Source: Claveliimonas intestinigallinarum
GTDB lineage: Bacteria; Bacillota; Clostridia; Lachnospirales; Lachnospiraceae
Assembly (NCBI GenBank): GCA_019115145.1
Contig: DXED01000022.1
Location: 1 to 64,000, forward strand
Direction of reading: 5' to 3'
DNA: 64,000 nucleotides
Positions 44,513 to 52,271 of the stretch are shown piece by piece; within the stretch, counting starts at the first letter, position 1, and the number at the start of each line of letters is the position of its first letter. Both the position numbers and the translations under genes were made by a program. The notes under the pieces are model-generated. The model searched no databases and was not told where the DNA came from. It saw nothing but the letters and a program-made list of their open reading frames with translations.

Positions 44513-45424
44513 ATGATACATAGCAGAAGAGACAAAAAGCAAAGGTCTGCAGATGGCAGCAAAGGGATAAAGGAACAGAGGGAAAGAAGAAAAACACAGA
44601 GACTGATACTGGGGACAGCTGTCCTGATCTTGGCGGTGGGCATTGCGGGGGGCTTTGCCATGCACCATGCCTCCCAGGAGAAGACCCGGGAGGCGGCGCA
44701 GCAGAGGGAGGAAGAGCGCCAGGAGGAGAAGACCCGAAAGGAGGAGCAGCTGACGCCTGAGGAGGAGAAGGCCCGGGAGATCGCCGAGGTCAAGGAGCAG
44801 GCCAGAGAGGAGGGCTGCCCGGAGGAGATCATCGGCCTTATTGACCAGAACGAGGAGACCCTGGATTTTGTGCGGGACTATGCTGAGAACAAGGACAAGC
44901 CTGTGCCGGAGACGGTGGAGGCTTCCACAGGGACCGGAACCATTCCCCACTATCTCCAGTGGGACGAGCGGTGGGGCTACAGCTCCTACGGCACCAGCAC
45001 CATCGCCTCCAGCGGATGCGGTCCGACCTGCATGTCCATGGTCATTGTAGGACTCACCGGGGACACGACGGCCACTCCCTACCGGCTTGCGCGGTACAGT
45101 GAGGAGAACGGCTTCATCGACGAGGAGAACAATACCTACTGGGCCTTCCTTGACAGCGCGGCCCGCCAGTGGGGGCTGAACTGCCGGGAGGGAATGATGG
45201 ACGAGGGCACCCTCGCCGCCCAGCTGCAGGCAGGTAACCCGGTGATCTGCAGCATGCTGCCGGGAGATTTCACGGACGGGGGACATTTCATCGTGCTCAC
45301 CAGCTATGAGAACGGCCAGGTGACGGTCAACGACCCCTTCAGCATCAGCAACACGGAGAAGACCTGGAACTACAGCGACATCTCCAACCAGATCAAGGAG
45401 ATGTGGACGGTCTCCAGGGCATGA
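44513..45424 (+). CDS. Membrane-anchored C39-like cysteine peptidase
   Basis: A 303-residue protein. An N-terminal basic segment and one membrane helix (about residues 30-51), a charged helical stalk (about 55-130, rich in Glu/Arg), then a C39_2 papain-fold domain with the catalytic Cys in SSGCGPTCMSMV (about 169) and His in GGHFIVLTSYENG (about 257), and the Asn/Asp in VNDPF. It should face the outside. Such domains cut leader peptides or wall peptides; a role with the LspA-like neighbour is inferred only from position. It closes the four-gene group and is followed by a terminator. Confidence 0.9.
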   Translation: MIHSRRDKKQRSADGSKGIKEQRERRKTQRLILGTAVLILAVGIAGGFAMHHASQEKTREAAQQREEERQEEKTRKEEQLTPEEEKAREIAEVKEQAREEGCPEEIIGLIDQNEETLDFVRDYAENKDKPVPETVEASTGTGTIPHYLQWDERWGYSSYGTSTIASSGCGPTCMSMVIVGLTGDTTATPYRLARYSEENGFIDEENNTYWAFLDSAARQWGLNCREGMMDEGTLAAQLQAGNPVICSMLPGDFTDGGHFIVLTSYENGQVTVNDPFSISNTEKTWNYSDISNQIKEMWTVSRA

Positions 45425-45438
45425 GGAAAAAATTATTT

Positions 45439-45474
45439 GAAAGGGAGCGGACAGAGGATGTTCCGCTCCCTTTC
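45439..45474 (+). terminator. Terminator of the protease-rich operon
   Basis: A 13-base stem (45439-45451 with 45462-45474) and a 10-base loop; the pyrimidine run after it (TTTCTCT) is short. It is convincing by stem strength. Confidence 0.75.
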
Positions 45475-45506
45475 TCTATGGCTTTACCGTATGAGCGAGA
45501 AACAGA

Positions 45507-45536
45507 ATGACAGGGGAATATTCAGGGTGTTATAAT
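45507..45536 (+). promoter_or_regulatory. Promoter of the small two-helix protein
   Basis: ATGACA (45507-45512, one mismatch to TTGACA), an 18-base spacer and TATAAT (45531-45536), about 50 bases before the 56-residue gene. Confidence 0.6.
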
Positions 45537-45582
45537 AGGGTAAATAGATTGAGGACTTGGAAGTTAAAGAGGTTAAAAAATT

Positions 45583-45753
45583 ATGGAAAAAGAGAAAATC
45601 AGGTTTATATGTTTTTTGTTTGCTTCAATATGTTTCTTTATAGTGTCATTAATGAATTTTATGGATAAGAATGCTGCCCTGGCAATAACATTTTTATTAT
45701 TAGGTATTTCATTTTTACTTTTGTCAACTACACATTTAAAAAATAATAAATAA
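45583..45753 (+). CDS. 56-residue two-helix membrane peptide in an A+T-rich patch
   Basis: The frame ATG 45583 to TAA 45753 encodes MEKEKIRFICFLFASICFFI, then a turn around MDKN and a second hydrophobic helix (ALAITFLLLGISFLLL), ending in HLKNNK. Two helices with a short charged loop suggest a small membrane protein. It has a promoter at 45507-45536; the ribosome site is weak (AGAGG, about 12 bases upstream). A+T content is far above that of neighbours, which points to acquired DNA. No family was recognised. Confidence 0.6.
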   Translation: MEKEKIRFICFLFASICFFIVSLMNFMDKNAALAITFLLLGISFLLLSTTHLKNNK

Positions 45754-45905
45754 GTACAATTCCTAATGTCTGGAGCTGTCGAAAATGAGAATAAATTTCC
45801 GTACGCAAATAATCGTTTCTATGATTTTAGTTTTTATCGGATTAACAAATGGATTTGGTGTTTAAATCCTGATTTGCTAAGTGGAAGGTTGAAAAAATTC
45901 AGAAA
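45754..45905 (+). other. A+T-rich gap before clpB with a possible 26-residue peptide
   Basis: The stretch between the small membrane peptide and the clpB promoter stays A+T-rich. One short frame (45785-45865) would encode a 26-residue hydrophobic peptide (IIVSMILVFIGL core), with only a poor ribosome site (TGGAG). I see no other gene. It may be a remnant of the same acquired piece. Confidence 0.4.
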
Positions 45906-45948
45906 ATAGCACTCGAGTGTTGACAGTGCTAATAAAAAGTGTTATAGT
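45906..45948 (+). promoter_or_regulatory. clpB promoter with overlapping CIRCE element
   Basis: ATAGCACTC (45906-45914), 9 bases, CAGTGCTAA (45924-45932) match CIRCE at 16 of 18 positions. TTGACA (45920-45925), a 17-base spacer and TATAGT (45943-45948) form a good vegetative promoter, and the CIRCE spans its -35. HrcA bound here would block RNA polymerase, so clpB belongs to the same regulon as htpG at 33.5 kb. Confidence 0.85.
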
Positions 45949-45968
45949 TCTAATAGAACAGGAAAACC

Positions 45969-45991
45969 AGGTGCCTGAGAGGGCACCTTTT
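45969..45991 (+). promoter_or_regulatory. Terminator-like hairpin in the clpB leader
   Basis: AGGTGCC (45969-45975) pairs with GGCACCT (45982-45988), with a 6-base loop and a T-run to 45991, starting about 15 bases after the expected transcription start. It could act as an attenuator, or as a 5' stabilising hairpin. Confidence 0.5.
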
Positions 45992-46016
45992 CAGTGAAAG
46001 GCAAGGAGGGACCTTT

Positions 46017-48620
46017 ATGAATATAAATAAATTTACACAGAAATCCCTACAGGCAGTCCAGGACTGCGAAAAGACAGCAATGGAGTACGGCAACCAGGAG
46101 ATCGAGCAGGAGCATCTTCTCTACGCTCTGCTGACCCAGGATGACAGCCTGATCCTAAAGATGATGGAAAAAATGGGCCTGGATAAAAATCTGGTCATTG
46201 ACCGGGTGGAGCAGGCCATAGCAAAGCGCCCCAAGGTGCAGGGCGGCCAGCCCTATGTGGGGCAGTACCTCAACAAGGCGCTCATAAGCGCTGAGGATGA
46301 GATGAAGCAGATGGGAGATGAGTATGTCTCTGTGGAGCATCTGTTCCTGGCTCTTCTGAAGCATCCAAGCAGAGAGATGAAACAGCTCTTCCGGGAGCTT
46401 GGCATTTCCAGGGAAGGCTTTCTGCAGGCACTCTCCACAGTGAGAGGAAACCAGAAGGTGACAAGCGACAACCCGGAGGCTACCTACGATACACTGAACA
46501 AGTACGGCACAGACCTGGTGGACAGAGCCAGAGAGCAGAAGCTGGATCCGGTCATCGGGCGTGACAGCGAGATCCGCAACGTGGTCCGGATCCTGTCCCG
46601 TAAGACGAAGAATAATCCGGTCCTCATCGGTGAGCCCGGCGTCGGCAAGACAGCCGTCGTGGAGGGCCTGGCTCAGAGGATCGTCAGCGGAGATGTGCCG
46701 GAGACGCTGAAGGACAAGACTATCTTCTCCCTGGACATGGGAGCTCTGGTGGCCGGCGCGAAATACAGAGGCGAGTTTGAGGAGCGTCTGAAGGCTGTTC
46801 TGGAGGAAGTCAAGAACAGCGACGGCAAGATCATCCTCTTTATCGATGAGCTCCACACCATCGTGGGAGCGGGAAAGACAGACGGCGCCATGGACGCCGG
46901 CAACATGTTAAAGCCCATGCTGGCGCGGGGCGAGCTCCACTGCATCGGAGCGACTACGCTGGATGAGTACAGACAGTATATAGAGAAGGATGCGGCTCTG
47001 GAGAGACGTTTCCAGCCGGTTATGGTGGATGAGCCCACAGTGGAGGATGCTATCTCTATCCTCCGTGGATTGAAGGAGAGGTATGAGGTCTTCCACGGCG
47101 TGAAGATCACAGACGGCGCCCTTGTGGCGGCGGCCACCCTCTCACACAGATATATATCCGACCGGTTCCTGCCGGACAAGGCCATTGACCTGGTGGATGA
47201 GGCCTGCGCCATGATCAAGACAGAGCTTGACTCCATGCCGGCAGAGCTGGATGAGCTTCGCCGGAAGGTGATGCAGCTTGAGATCGAGGAGGCAGCCCTC
47301 AAGAAGGAGGACGACCGCCTCAGCAAAGAGCGGCTGGAGCACCTGCAGCAGGAGCTGGCGGAACTGAGGAGCGAGTTTGCCACCAGAAAGGCCCAGTGGG
47401 ATAATGAGAAGGTCAGCGTGGAGAGAGTGCAGAAGCTCCGGGAGCAGATCGAGCAGATCCGGGGCGACATCCAGAAGGCGCAGCAGTCCTACGACCTGGA
47501 GAAGGCGGCAGAGCTGCAGTACGGCAAGCTGCCTGAGCTCCAGAAGACGCTGGAGGCGGAGGAGGCGAAGGTCAAGGACGAGGACCTCTCCCTTGTGCAC
47601 GAGAGTGTGACAGAGGATGAGATCGCCAAGATCGTCTCCAAGTGGACGGGTATCCCGGTGGCCAAGCTGAACGAGAGCGAGAGGAGCAAGACGCTGCATC
47701 TGGCAGACGAGCTCCACAAGAGAGTTGTAGGCCAGGACGAGGCCGTGGAGCTTGTGACCGAGGCTATCATCCGGTCCAAGGCGGGCATCAAGGATCCCAC
47801 CAGACCCATCGGCTCCTTCCTCTTCCTTGGCCCCACAGGCGTGGGCAAGACGGAGCTGGCAAAGGCACTGGCCCAGAGTCTGTTTGACGATGAGAACAAT
47901 ATGGTCCGCATCGATATGAGTGAGTACATGGAGAAATACTCTGTGTCCAGGCTCATCGGAGCGCCTCCGGGATACGTGGGGTACGATGAGGGCGGACAGC
48001 TGACCGAGGCGGTTCGGAGAAAGCCCTACTCCGTAGTCCTCTTTGACGAGGTGGAGAAGGCCCACCCGGATGTGTTTAACGTGCTCCTCCAGGTGCTGGA
48101 TGACGGCCGTATCACAGACTCCCAGGGGCGGACGGTGGACTTCAAGAATACCATCCTCATTATGACCTCCAATATCGGATCATCCTACCTGCTGGAGGGG
48201 ATTGACGAGAATGGCAATATCAGCGAGGCCAGCCAGAAGGCAGTGACAGAGGATCTGCGGGCTCATTTCCGCCCGGAGTTCTTGAACCGTCTGGACGAGA
48301 TCATCATGTTCAAGCCTCTGACCAGAGACAACATTTACCACATCATTGACCTGCTTGTGGCAGATGTGAACCGCCGTCTGAAGGAGAAGGAGGTCAGCAT
48401 TGAGCTGACCGAGGCCGCTAAGGCCCGCATCGTGGAGGGCGGCTACGAGCCCATGTACGGTGCAAGGCCGCTGAAGAGATATCTCCAGAAGAATGTGGAG
48501 ACCACTGCCGCAAGGCTGATGCTGGAGGGCAATGTGGGAAGCGGCGACACGATCCTCATAGACGACGAGAACGGAAAGCTGACAGCCAGGGTGAAGGAAG
48601 GACTGACTGCCACGGATTGA
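46017..48620 (+). CDS. clpB: ATP-dependent disaggregase ClpB
   Basis: An 867-residue AAA+ protein of usual length. The N-domain with two Clp repeats (about 1-145), NBD1 with GEPGVGKT (near 205), the coiled-coil middle domain (about 405-525) and NBD2 with GPTGVGKT (near 605), FDEVEKAHPD and the C-terminal GARPLKRYLQKNVE. It has the middle domain and lacks the ClpP-binding loop of ClpA/C, so it is a disaggregase, working with DnaK. AAGGAGG is 8 bases before the start. Heat regulation by HrcA is inferred from the overlapping CIRCE. Confidence 0.97.
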   Translation: MNINKFTQKSLQAVQDCEKTAMEYGNQEIEQEHLLYALLTQDDSLILKMMEKMGLDKNLVIDRVEQAIAKRPKVQGGQPYVGQYLNKALISAEDEMKQMGDEYVSVEHLFLALLKHPSREMKQLFRELGISREGFLQALSTVRGNQKVTSDNPEATYDTLNKYGTDLVDRAREQKLDPVIGRDSEIRNVVRILSRKTKNNPVLIGEPGVGKTAVVEGLAQRIVSGDVPETLKDKTIFSLDMGALVAGAKYRGEFEERLKAVLEEVKNSDGKIILFIDELHTIVGAGKTDGAMDAGNMLKPMLARGELHCIGATTLDEYRQYIEKDAALERRFQPVMVDEPTVEDAISILRGLKERYEVFHGVKITDGALVAAATLSHRYISDRFLPDKAIDLVDEACAMIKTELDSMPAELDELRRKVMQLEIEEAALKKEDDRLSKERLEHLQQELAELRSEFATRKAQWDNEKVSVERVQKLREQIEQIRGDIQKAQQSYDLEKAAELQYGKLPELQKTLEAEEAKVKDEDLSLVHESVTEDEIAKIVSKWTGIPVAKLNESERSKTLHLADELHKRVVGQDEAVELVTEAIIRSKAGIKDPTRPIGSFLFLGPTGVGKTELAKALAQSLFDDENNMVRIDMSEYMEKYSVSRLIGAPPGYVGYDEGGQLTEAVRRKPYSVVLFDEVEKAHPDVFNVLLQVLDDGRITDSQGRTVDFKNTILIMTSNIGSSYLLEGIDENGNISEASQKAVTEDLRAHFRPEFLNRLDEIIMFKPLTRDNIYHIIDLLVADVNRRLKEKEVSIELTEAAKARIVEGGYEPMYGARPLKRYLQKNVETTAARLMLEGNVGSGDTILIDDENGKLTARVKEGLTATD

Positions 48621-48636
48621 TCCGCCAGGCATTGCA

Positions 48637-48675
48637 GAAGCGACAGCAGGAAGCAACAGTAAGAAGCAACAGTAA
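48637..48675 (+). repeat. Three tandem 13-base repeats after clpB
   Basis: Copies at 48637-48649 (GAAGCGACAGCAG), 48650-48662 and 48663-48675 (both GAAGCAACAGTAA). The last two are identical and run into the left arm of the terminator. Confidence 0.85.
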
Positions 48676-48709
48676 AGGGAGACGTTTCACAGGGGCGTCT
48701 CCCTTTTTT
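48674..48709 (+). terminator. clpB terminator
   Basis: AAAGGGAGACG (48674-48684) pairs with CGTCTCCCTTT (48696-48706), loop of 11, with six T's at 48704-48709. Confidence 0.9.
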
Positions 48710-48799
48710 GTGATTTGATTAACCTTGTTGACATTTCCGGCGGGCCGGATACAATAATGAAATAAGAAATCCCAAGCTTCCAGGAGAGGAGGAGAGCCC

Positions 48800-50173
48800 A
48801 TGTCCCGCATCATATTTCACATAGACGTCAATTCAGCGTATCTGAGCTGGACCGCTGTGGAGCAGCTGAAAAGCGGCGCTAAGCTTGACATCAGGACTAT
48901 TCCCGCCATCATAGGCGGGGACCGGAAATCCAGACACGGCGTCGTGCTGGCCAAATCCATCCCGGCAAAAAAGTATGGGATACACACCGGGGAGCCGGTG
49001 GCAAATGCTCTGCGGAAATGTCCGGATATCCACATGGAGCCGCCCAACCATGCCCTGTACCACGAGTACAGCAGAAGGCTCATGGACTTTCTGCACACCT
49101 ACACGCCGGATATCGAGCAGGTCAGCGTGGACGAGTGCTACCTGGACTTTACCGGCATCGCCCACAGGTATCACTCCTGCGTGTCCGCAGCCTTTGAGAT
49201 CAAGGACAGGGTGCGGGAGAAATTCGGGTTTACAGTCAATATAGGCATCTCCACCAACAAGCTGCTGGCCAAGATGGCCTCAGATTTTGAAAAGCCGGAC
49301 AGGGTCCACACCCTTTTTCCAGAAGAAATTAAGGTGAAGATGTGGCCCCTCCCTGTCCGGGAGCTGTATATGGCCGGCGGCTCCAGCGTGGAGACCCTGA
49401 AGAAGCTGGGCATCCGCACCATTGGGGAGCTGGCCCAGGCGGACCCGAAGATACTGGAGCTGCATCTGAAAAGCCACGGCAGGATGCTGTGGAATTATGC
49501 CAATGGCATCGATGACTCCCCTGTGGTTACCTGGAAGACAGAGGCAAAGGGCATCGGCAACTCCACCACCCTGCCTGCGGATGTGACAGAGCGGGGGGAG
49601 GCCGCAAAGATCCTCCTTAAGCTGGCGGAAAGCGTAGGAGGAAGGCTCAGGAAGGCCGGGCAGAAGGCGGGCATGGTCAGTGTGGAGATCAAGTACGCAA
49701 CCTTTGAGACAAGCTCCCATCAGAAGCAGCTCTTCGGGGAGACGGCGAGCGATACCGTGATCTATCAGGCGGCTATGGAGCTCTTTGACGAGCTGTGGGA
49801 CGGACGCCCCATCCGCCTCCTTGGCATCCGCACCTCCAAGCTGGTGAGAGAAGACGAGCCCTGGCAGATGAGCATCTTTGACCTGCCCCAGGCGCCGGCG
49901 CCGGCTCCCGCGCAGACGGGGCGAAGGACGGCGGACAGCCCTGGAAAGAAAGTCTCAGAAAAGAACAGCCTTAGCAAGAAAGGTCCTGGAAAGACAGGGG
50001 ACGTGCGGGGAGAAGAGATGGCAGAAGCCGGGAGGCCGGAGAGAAGCCCTGCGAGCGCCCTGAAGCAGGAGAAGCTGTCCCGGGCCCTGGATGAAATTCG
50101 CCAGAGGTTCGGGGAGGACGCGGTGGTGAGGGGCAGTTTCCTCAAAAAGGAGGACACGGAAGACGATATATAA
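48800..50173 (+). CDS. dinB: DNA polymerase IV (Y family)
   Basis: A 457-residue translesion polymerase. Catalytic acids are in IIFHIDVNSAYLSW and SVDECYLDF; the little-finger domain runs to about residue 350. QMSIFDL (about 356-362) is the sliding-clamp binding motif. A disordered Pro/Ala/Gly/Lys-rich stretch (about 366-425) separates it from the last conserved piece, LDEIRQRFGEDAVVRGSFL. Related proteins usually have a much shorter linker here. GGAGG lies before the ATG. It is a stress polymerase of low fidelity; no LexA-type site was recognised. Confidence 0.94.
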   Translation: MSRIIFHIDVNSAYLSWTAVEQLKSGAKLDIRTIPAIIGGDRKSRHGVVLAKSIPAKKYGIHTGEPVANALRKCPDIHMEPPNHALYHEYSRRLMDFLHTYTPDIEQVSVDECYLDFTGIAHRYHSCVSAAFEIKDRVREKFGFTVNIGISTNKLLAKMASDFEKPDRVHTLFPEEIKVKMWPLPVRELYMAGGSSVETLKKLGIRTIGELAQADPKILELHLKSHGRMLWNYANGIDDSPVVTWKTEAKGIGNSTTLPADVTERGEAAKILLKLAESVGGRLRKAGQKAGMVSVEIKYATFETSSHQKQLFGETASDTVIYQAAMELFDELWDGRPIRLLGIRTSKLVREDEPWQMSIFDLPQAPAPAPAQTGRRTADSPGKKVSEKNSLSKKGPGKTGDVRGEEMAEAGRPERSPASALKQEKLSRALDEIRQRFGEDAVVRGSFLKKEDTEDDI

Positions 50174-50272
50174 AGGAAGGAGAGGCTCTGGAAGTTGCCC
50201 TGCCTGTCTGCTATAATGACACATATAATATATGGAAGCAGCAGTGCCCGCAGGACAGGAAAGGATGAAAAT

Positions 50273-51134
50273 ATGCAGCTTTTATTAAAGGATCACCCGG
50301 TTATGGAAATACAGGACAATGGCGCCTGCCGTATTCTGGATCATGACAGGCTGCCGTTTGCGCTAAGAAAAGACAGGGTTTCTCTGGAGGATTTCATAGA
50401 ATGGGCGTCAGGGAGGACTCTCTCCATAGGGAGGAGCTATGCCAAAGAGATACTGAACACTCTCCGGCTGTCTCAGACAAACCGGTATGCGGTGTGCAAG
50501 GCCTGCCGTGGATTAAATCTCGAGGATGCTTACTGGATCCGACAGGGTGGAGATGAGAAGACCTGGCAGGAGGTCAATCTGTACCATAATCCTTTGTCTC
50601 TCTTGCTGGATACGAAGAGATGGGACGCTCTGTCTCCACAAGGTGGGAAAGTATGAGATCCCCGCAGACCAGATTTTGGCGGCCCTGGATATTCCCCATA
50701 TCCACTATCAGCTCTCCACTGAGGAGGAGACAGACTCCTATCTGACGGAGGAGAGAAAGCAGTGGATCAGAGGAGTGGGGGAAGTCTTTGAGTTTAACAA
50801 TGAATTTTATACAGGGATGCAGATTGCGGACTATCTTCTTAATAATAACGACCGGCATGAGCAGAACTGGGGCTTTCTCATGGACAATGTCACGGGAAAG
50901 CTGACTGGGTATTGCCCGCTTTTTGACCACGATCACGCTTTTTCTGCCTATGAAAACATCCCGTCCCAGATGACAGAATTTACTTCCACATTAAAGGAGG
51001 CGGCCCGGGAGGCATGGGATCAGCTTCACATGGACCTTCGGGCGCTGGATGAGATGGACAGGCCAGAGCTTTTAAGCGATCAGCAGTGGAGAGACGTGCT
51101 GAGGAGAAAGGAGGAGCTGGAGTGCGGACTGTGA
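50273..51134 (+). pseudogene. Decayed HipA-like kinase
   Basis: Two reading frames share the gene. The first (ATG 50273 to 50656) encodes MQLLLKDHPVMEIQD through SYAKEILNTLRLSQTNRYAV to NPLSLLLDT, then runs into a stop. The second (from about 50620 to 51134) carries the kinase half with IADYLLNNNDRHEQNWGF, whose Asp is catalytic, and CPLFDHDHAFSAY. The frame changes near 50620-50640. Parts expected between the halves (about 40 or more codons) and in front of the kinase loop seem deleted. The intact family is a HipA-like kinase of Lachnospiraceae. AAAGGA precedes the start. This copy cannot give a full protein without recoding. Confidence 0.75.
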
Positions 51135-51183
51135 TGACACAGGTGATTGACAGAACCGCGGCAGACCGATATAATGAATAAGT

Positions 51184-51231
51184 AAAAGAGCAGCAGCGAA
51201 TTATATTTTTATAGTTTGCAGCTGCTCTTTT
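51184..51231 (+). terminator. Terminator after the HipA-like remnant
   Basis: AAAAGAGCAGC (51184-51194) pairs with GCTGCTCTTTT (51221-51231), 11 pairs and a 26-base loop. The T-run is short on the plus strand; the left arm supplies T's on the minus strand. Confidence 0.65.
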
Positions 51232-51268
51232 GTTGTGACATAGTGTGTATGAAAGGAAGGCAGAATAA

Positions 51269-52138
51269 ATGAAAAGCATCAACTGGAAAGAGACAGGCAT
51301 AGACATACTGGTGGATATCTTCGCGGGTATGGTCATTGCCATTGGAATTTATAACTTTGCCCTCAATGCAAACTTCCCGGTGGCGGGATTTTCCGGGATG
51401 GCCATTATCCTGTATCATCTTCTGGGAATTCCGGTGGGAGCGGGGACCATCCTGCTGAATGTACCGGTAGCGGTCTTCTGCTACAAATTTCTGGGCAGGA
51501 CATTCTTCCTGAAATCCGTCAAGACGACAATTATCTCCTCTATCCTGATGGACTATGTGTCGCCCCTTCTCCCGGTATACGACGGGGACAGACTTCTGGC
51601 GGCTCTGTGCATGGGAGTGCTGACAGGGCTGGGCTACGCCCTGATTTTCATGAGGGGCTCTTCCACAGGGGGGCAGGATTTCATCAGCATGTCCATCAAG
51701 AAAGTAAAGCCCCACATGACGCTGGGCGTGATCACCTTTGTGCTGGATATGCTGACTATCCTGCTGGGAAGCGTGCTCGTGTTCAAGGATGTGGACGGCT
51801 TTATTTACGGACTTATCGTGACCTACCTCATGGCCACGGTCATGGACCGGATCATGTACGGAATAGACGAGGGAAAGATGACCCTGATCGTCACAGACAA
51901 GGGCAGGGAGGTTTCCGGCAAGATCGACGAATATCTGGACAGAGGATCTACCATCATCAAGGGAACCGGCAGCTACACGGGTCAGGAGAAGGACATTGTC
52001 ATGTGCGCCAGCAACAACAAGGAAATGTACACCATCAAGAGGCTGGCCAGACAGGTGGATCCCAAATCCTTCACCATCATTATGGAGTCAAACGAGGTAG
52101 TGGGAGAGGGATTCAAGGAAGAGCTGGAGGAGCTGTAA
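51269..52138 (+). CDS. YitT family membrane protein (DUF161/DUF2179)
   Basis: A 289-residue protein with about five hydrophobic helices in the first 190 residues (DUF161 repeats, GFSGMAIILYHLLGIPVG and GSSTGGQDFISM) and a soluble C-terminal DUF2179 domain (about 205-285, TIIKGTGSYTGQEKDIVMC). The family is widespread in Firmicutes, with no agreed function; a transport role is often supposed. GGAAGG is 8-9 bases before the ATG. Confidence 0.92.
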   Translation: MKSINWKETGIDILVDIFAGMVIAIGIYNFALNANFPVAGFSGMAIILYHLLGIPVGAGTILLNVPVAVFCYKFLGRTFFLKSVKTTIISSILMDYVSPLLPVYDGDRLLAALCMGVLTGLGYALIFMRGSSTGGQDFISMSIKKVKPHMTLGVITFVLDMLTILLGSVLVFKDVDGFIYGLIVTYLMATVMDRIMYGIDEGKMTLIVTDKGREVSGKIDEYLDRGSTIIKGTGSYTGQEKDIVMCASNNKEMYTIKRLARQVDPKSFTIIMESNEVVGEGFKEELEEL

Positions 52139-52201
52139 ACAGGATCCATGGAGACGGATGTCAAAAGGGGCATAAAAGGGCATATAAAAGGGGCCCATTA
52201 C

Positions 52202-52232
52202 TTGACAAGCCAGGGTGTTCCTGCGTTATAAT
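52202..52232 (+). promoter_or_regulatory. Promoter of the ATP-grasp/racemase/Mur-ligase operon
   Basis: TTGACA (52202-52207) and TATAAT (52227-52232) are both consensus, with a 19-base spacer, slightly long. The start codon follows 40 bases later. Confidence 0.7.
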
Positions 52233-52271
52233 ATGCTGGTATAAATCTGTACGGAGAGAAGGTCAGAAAGC

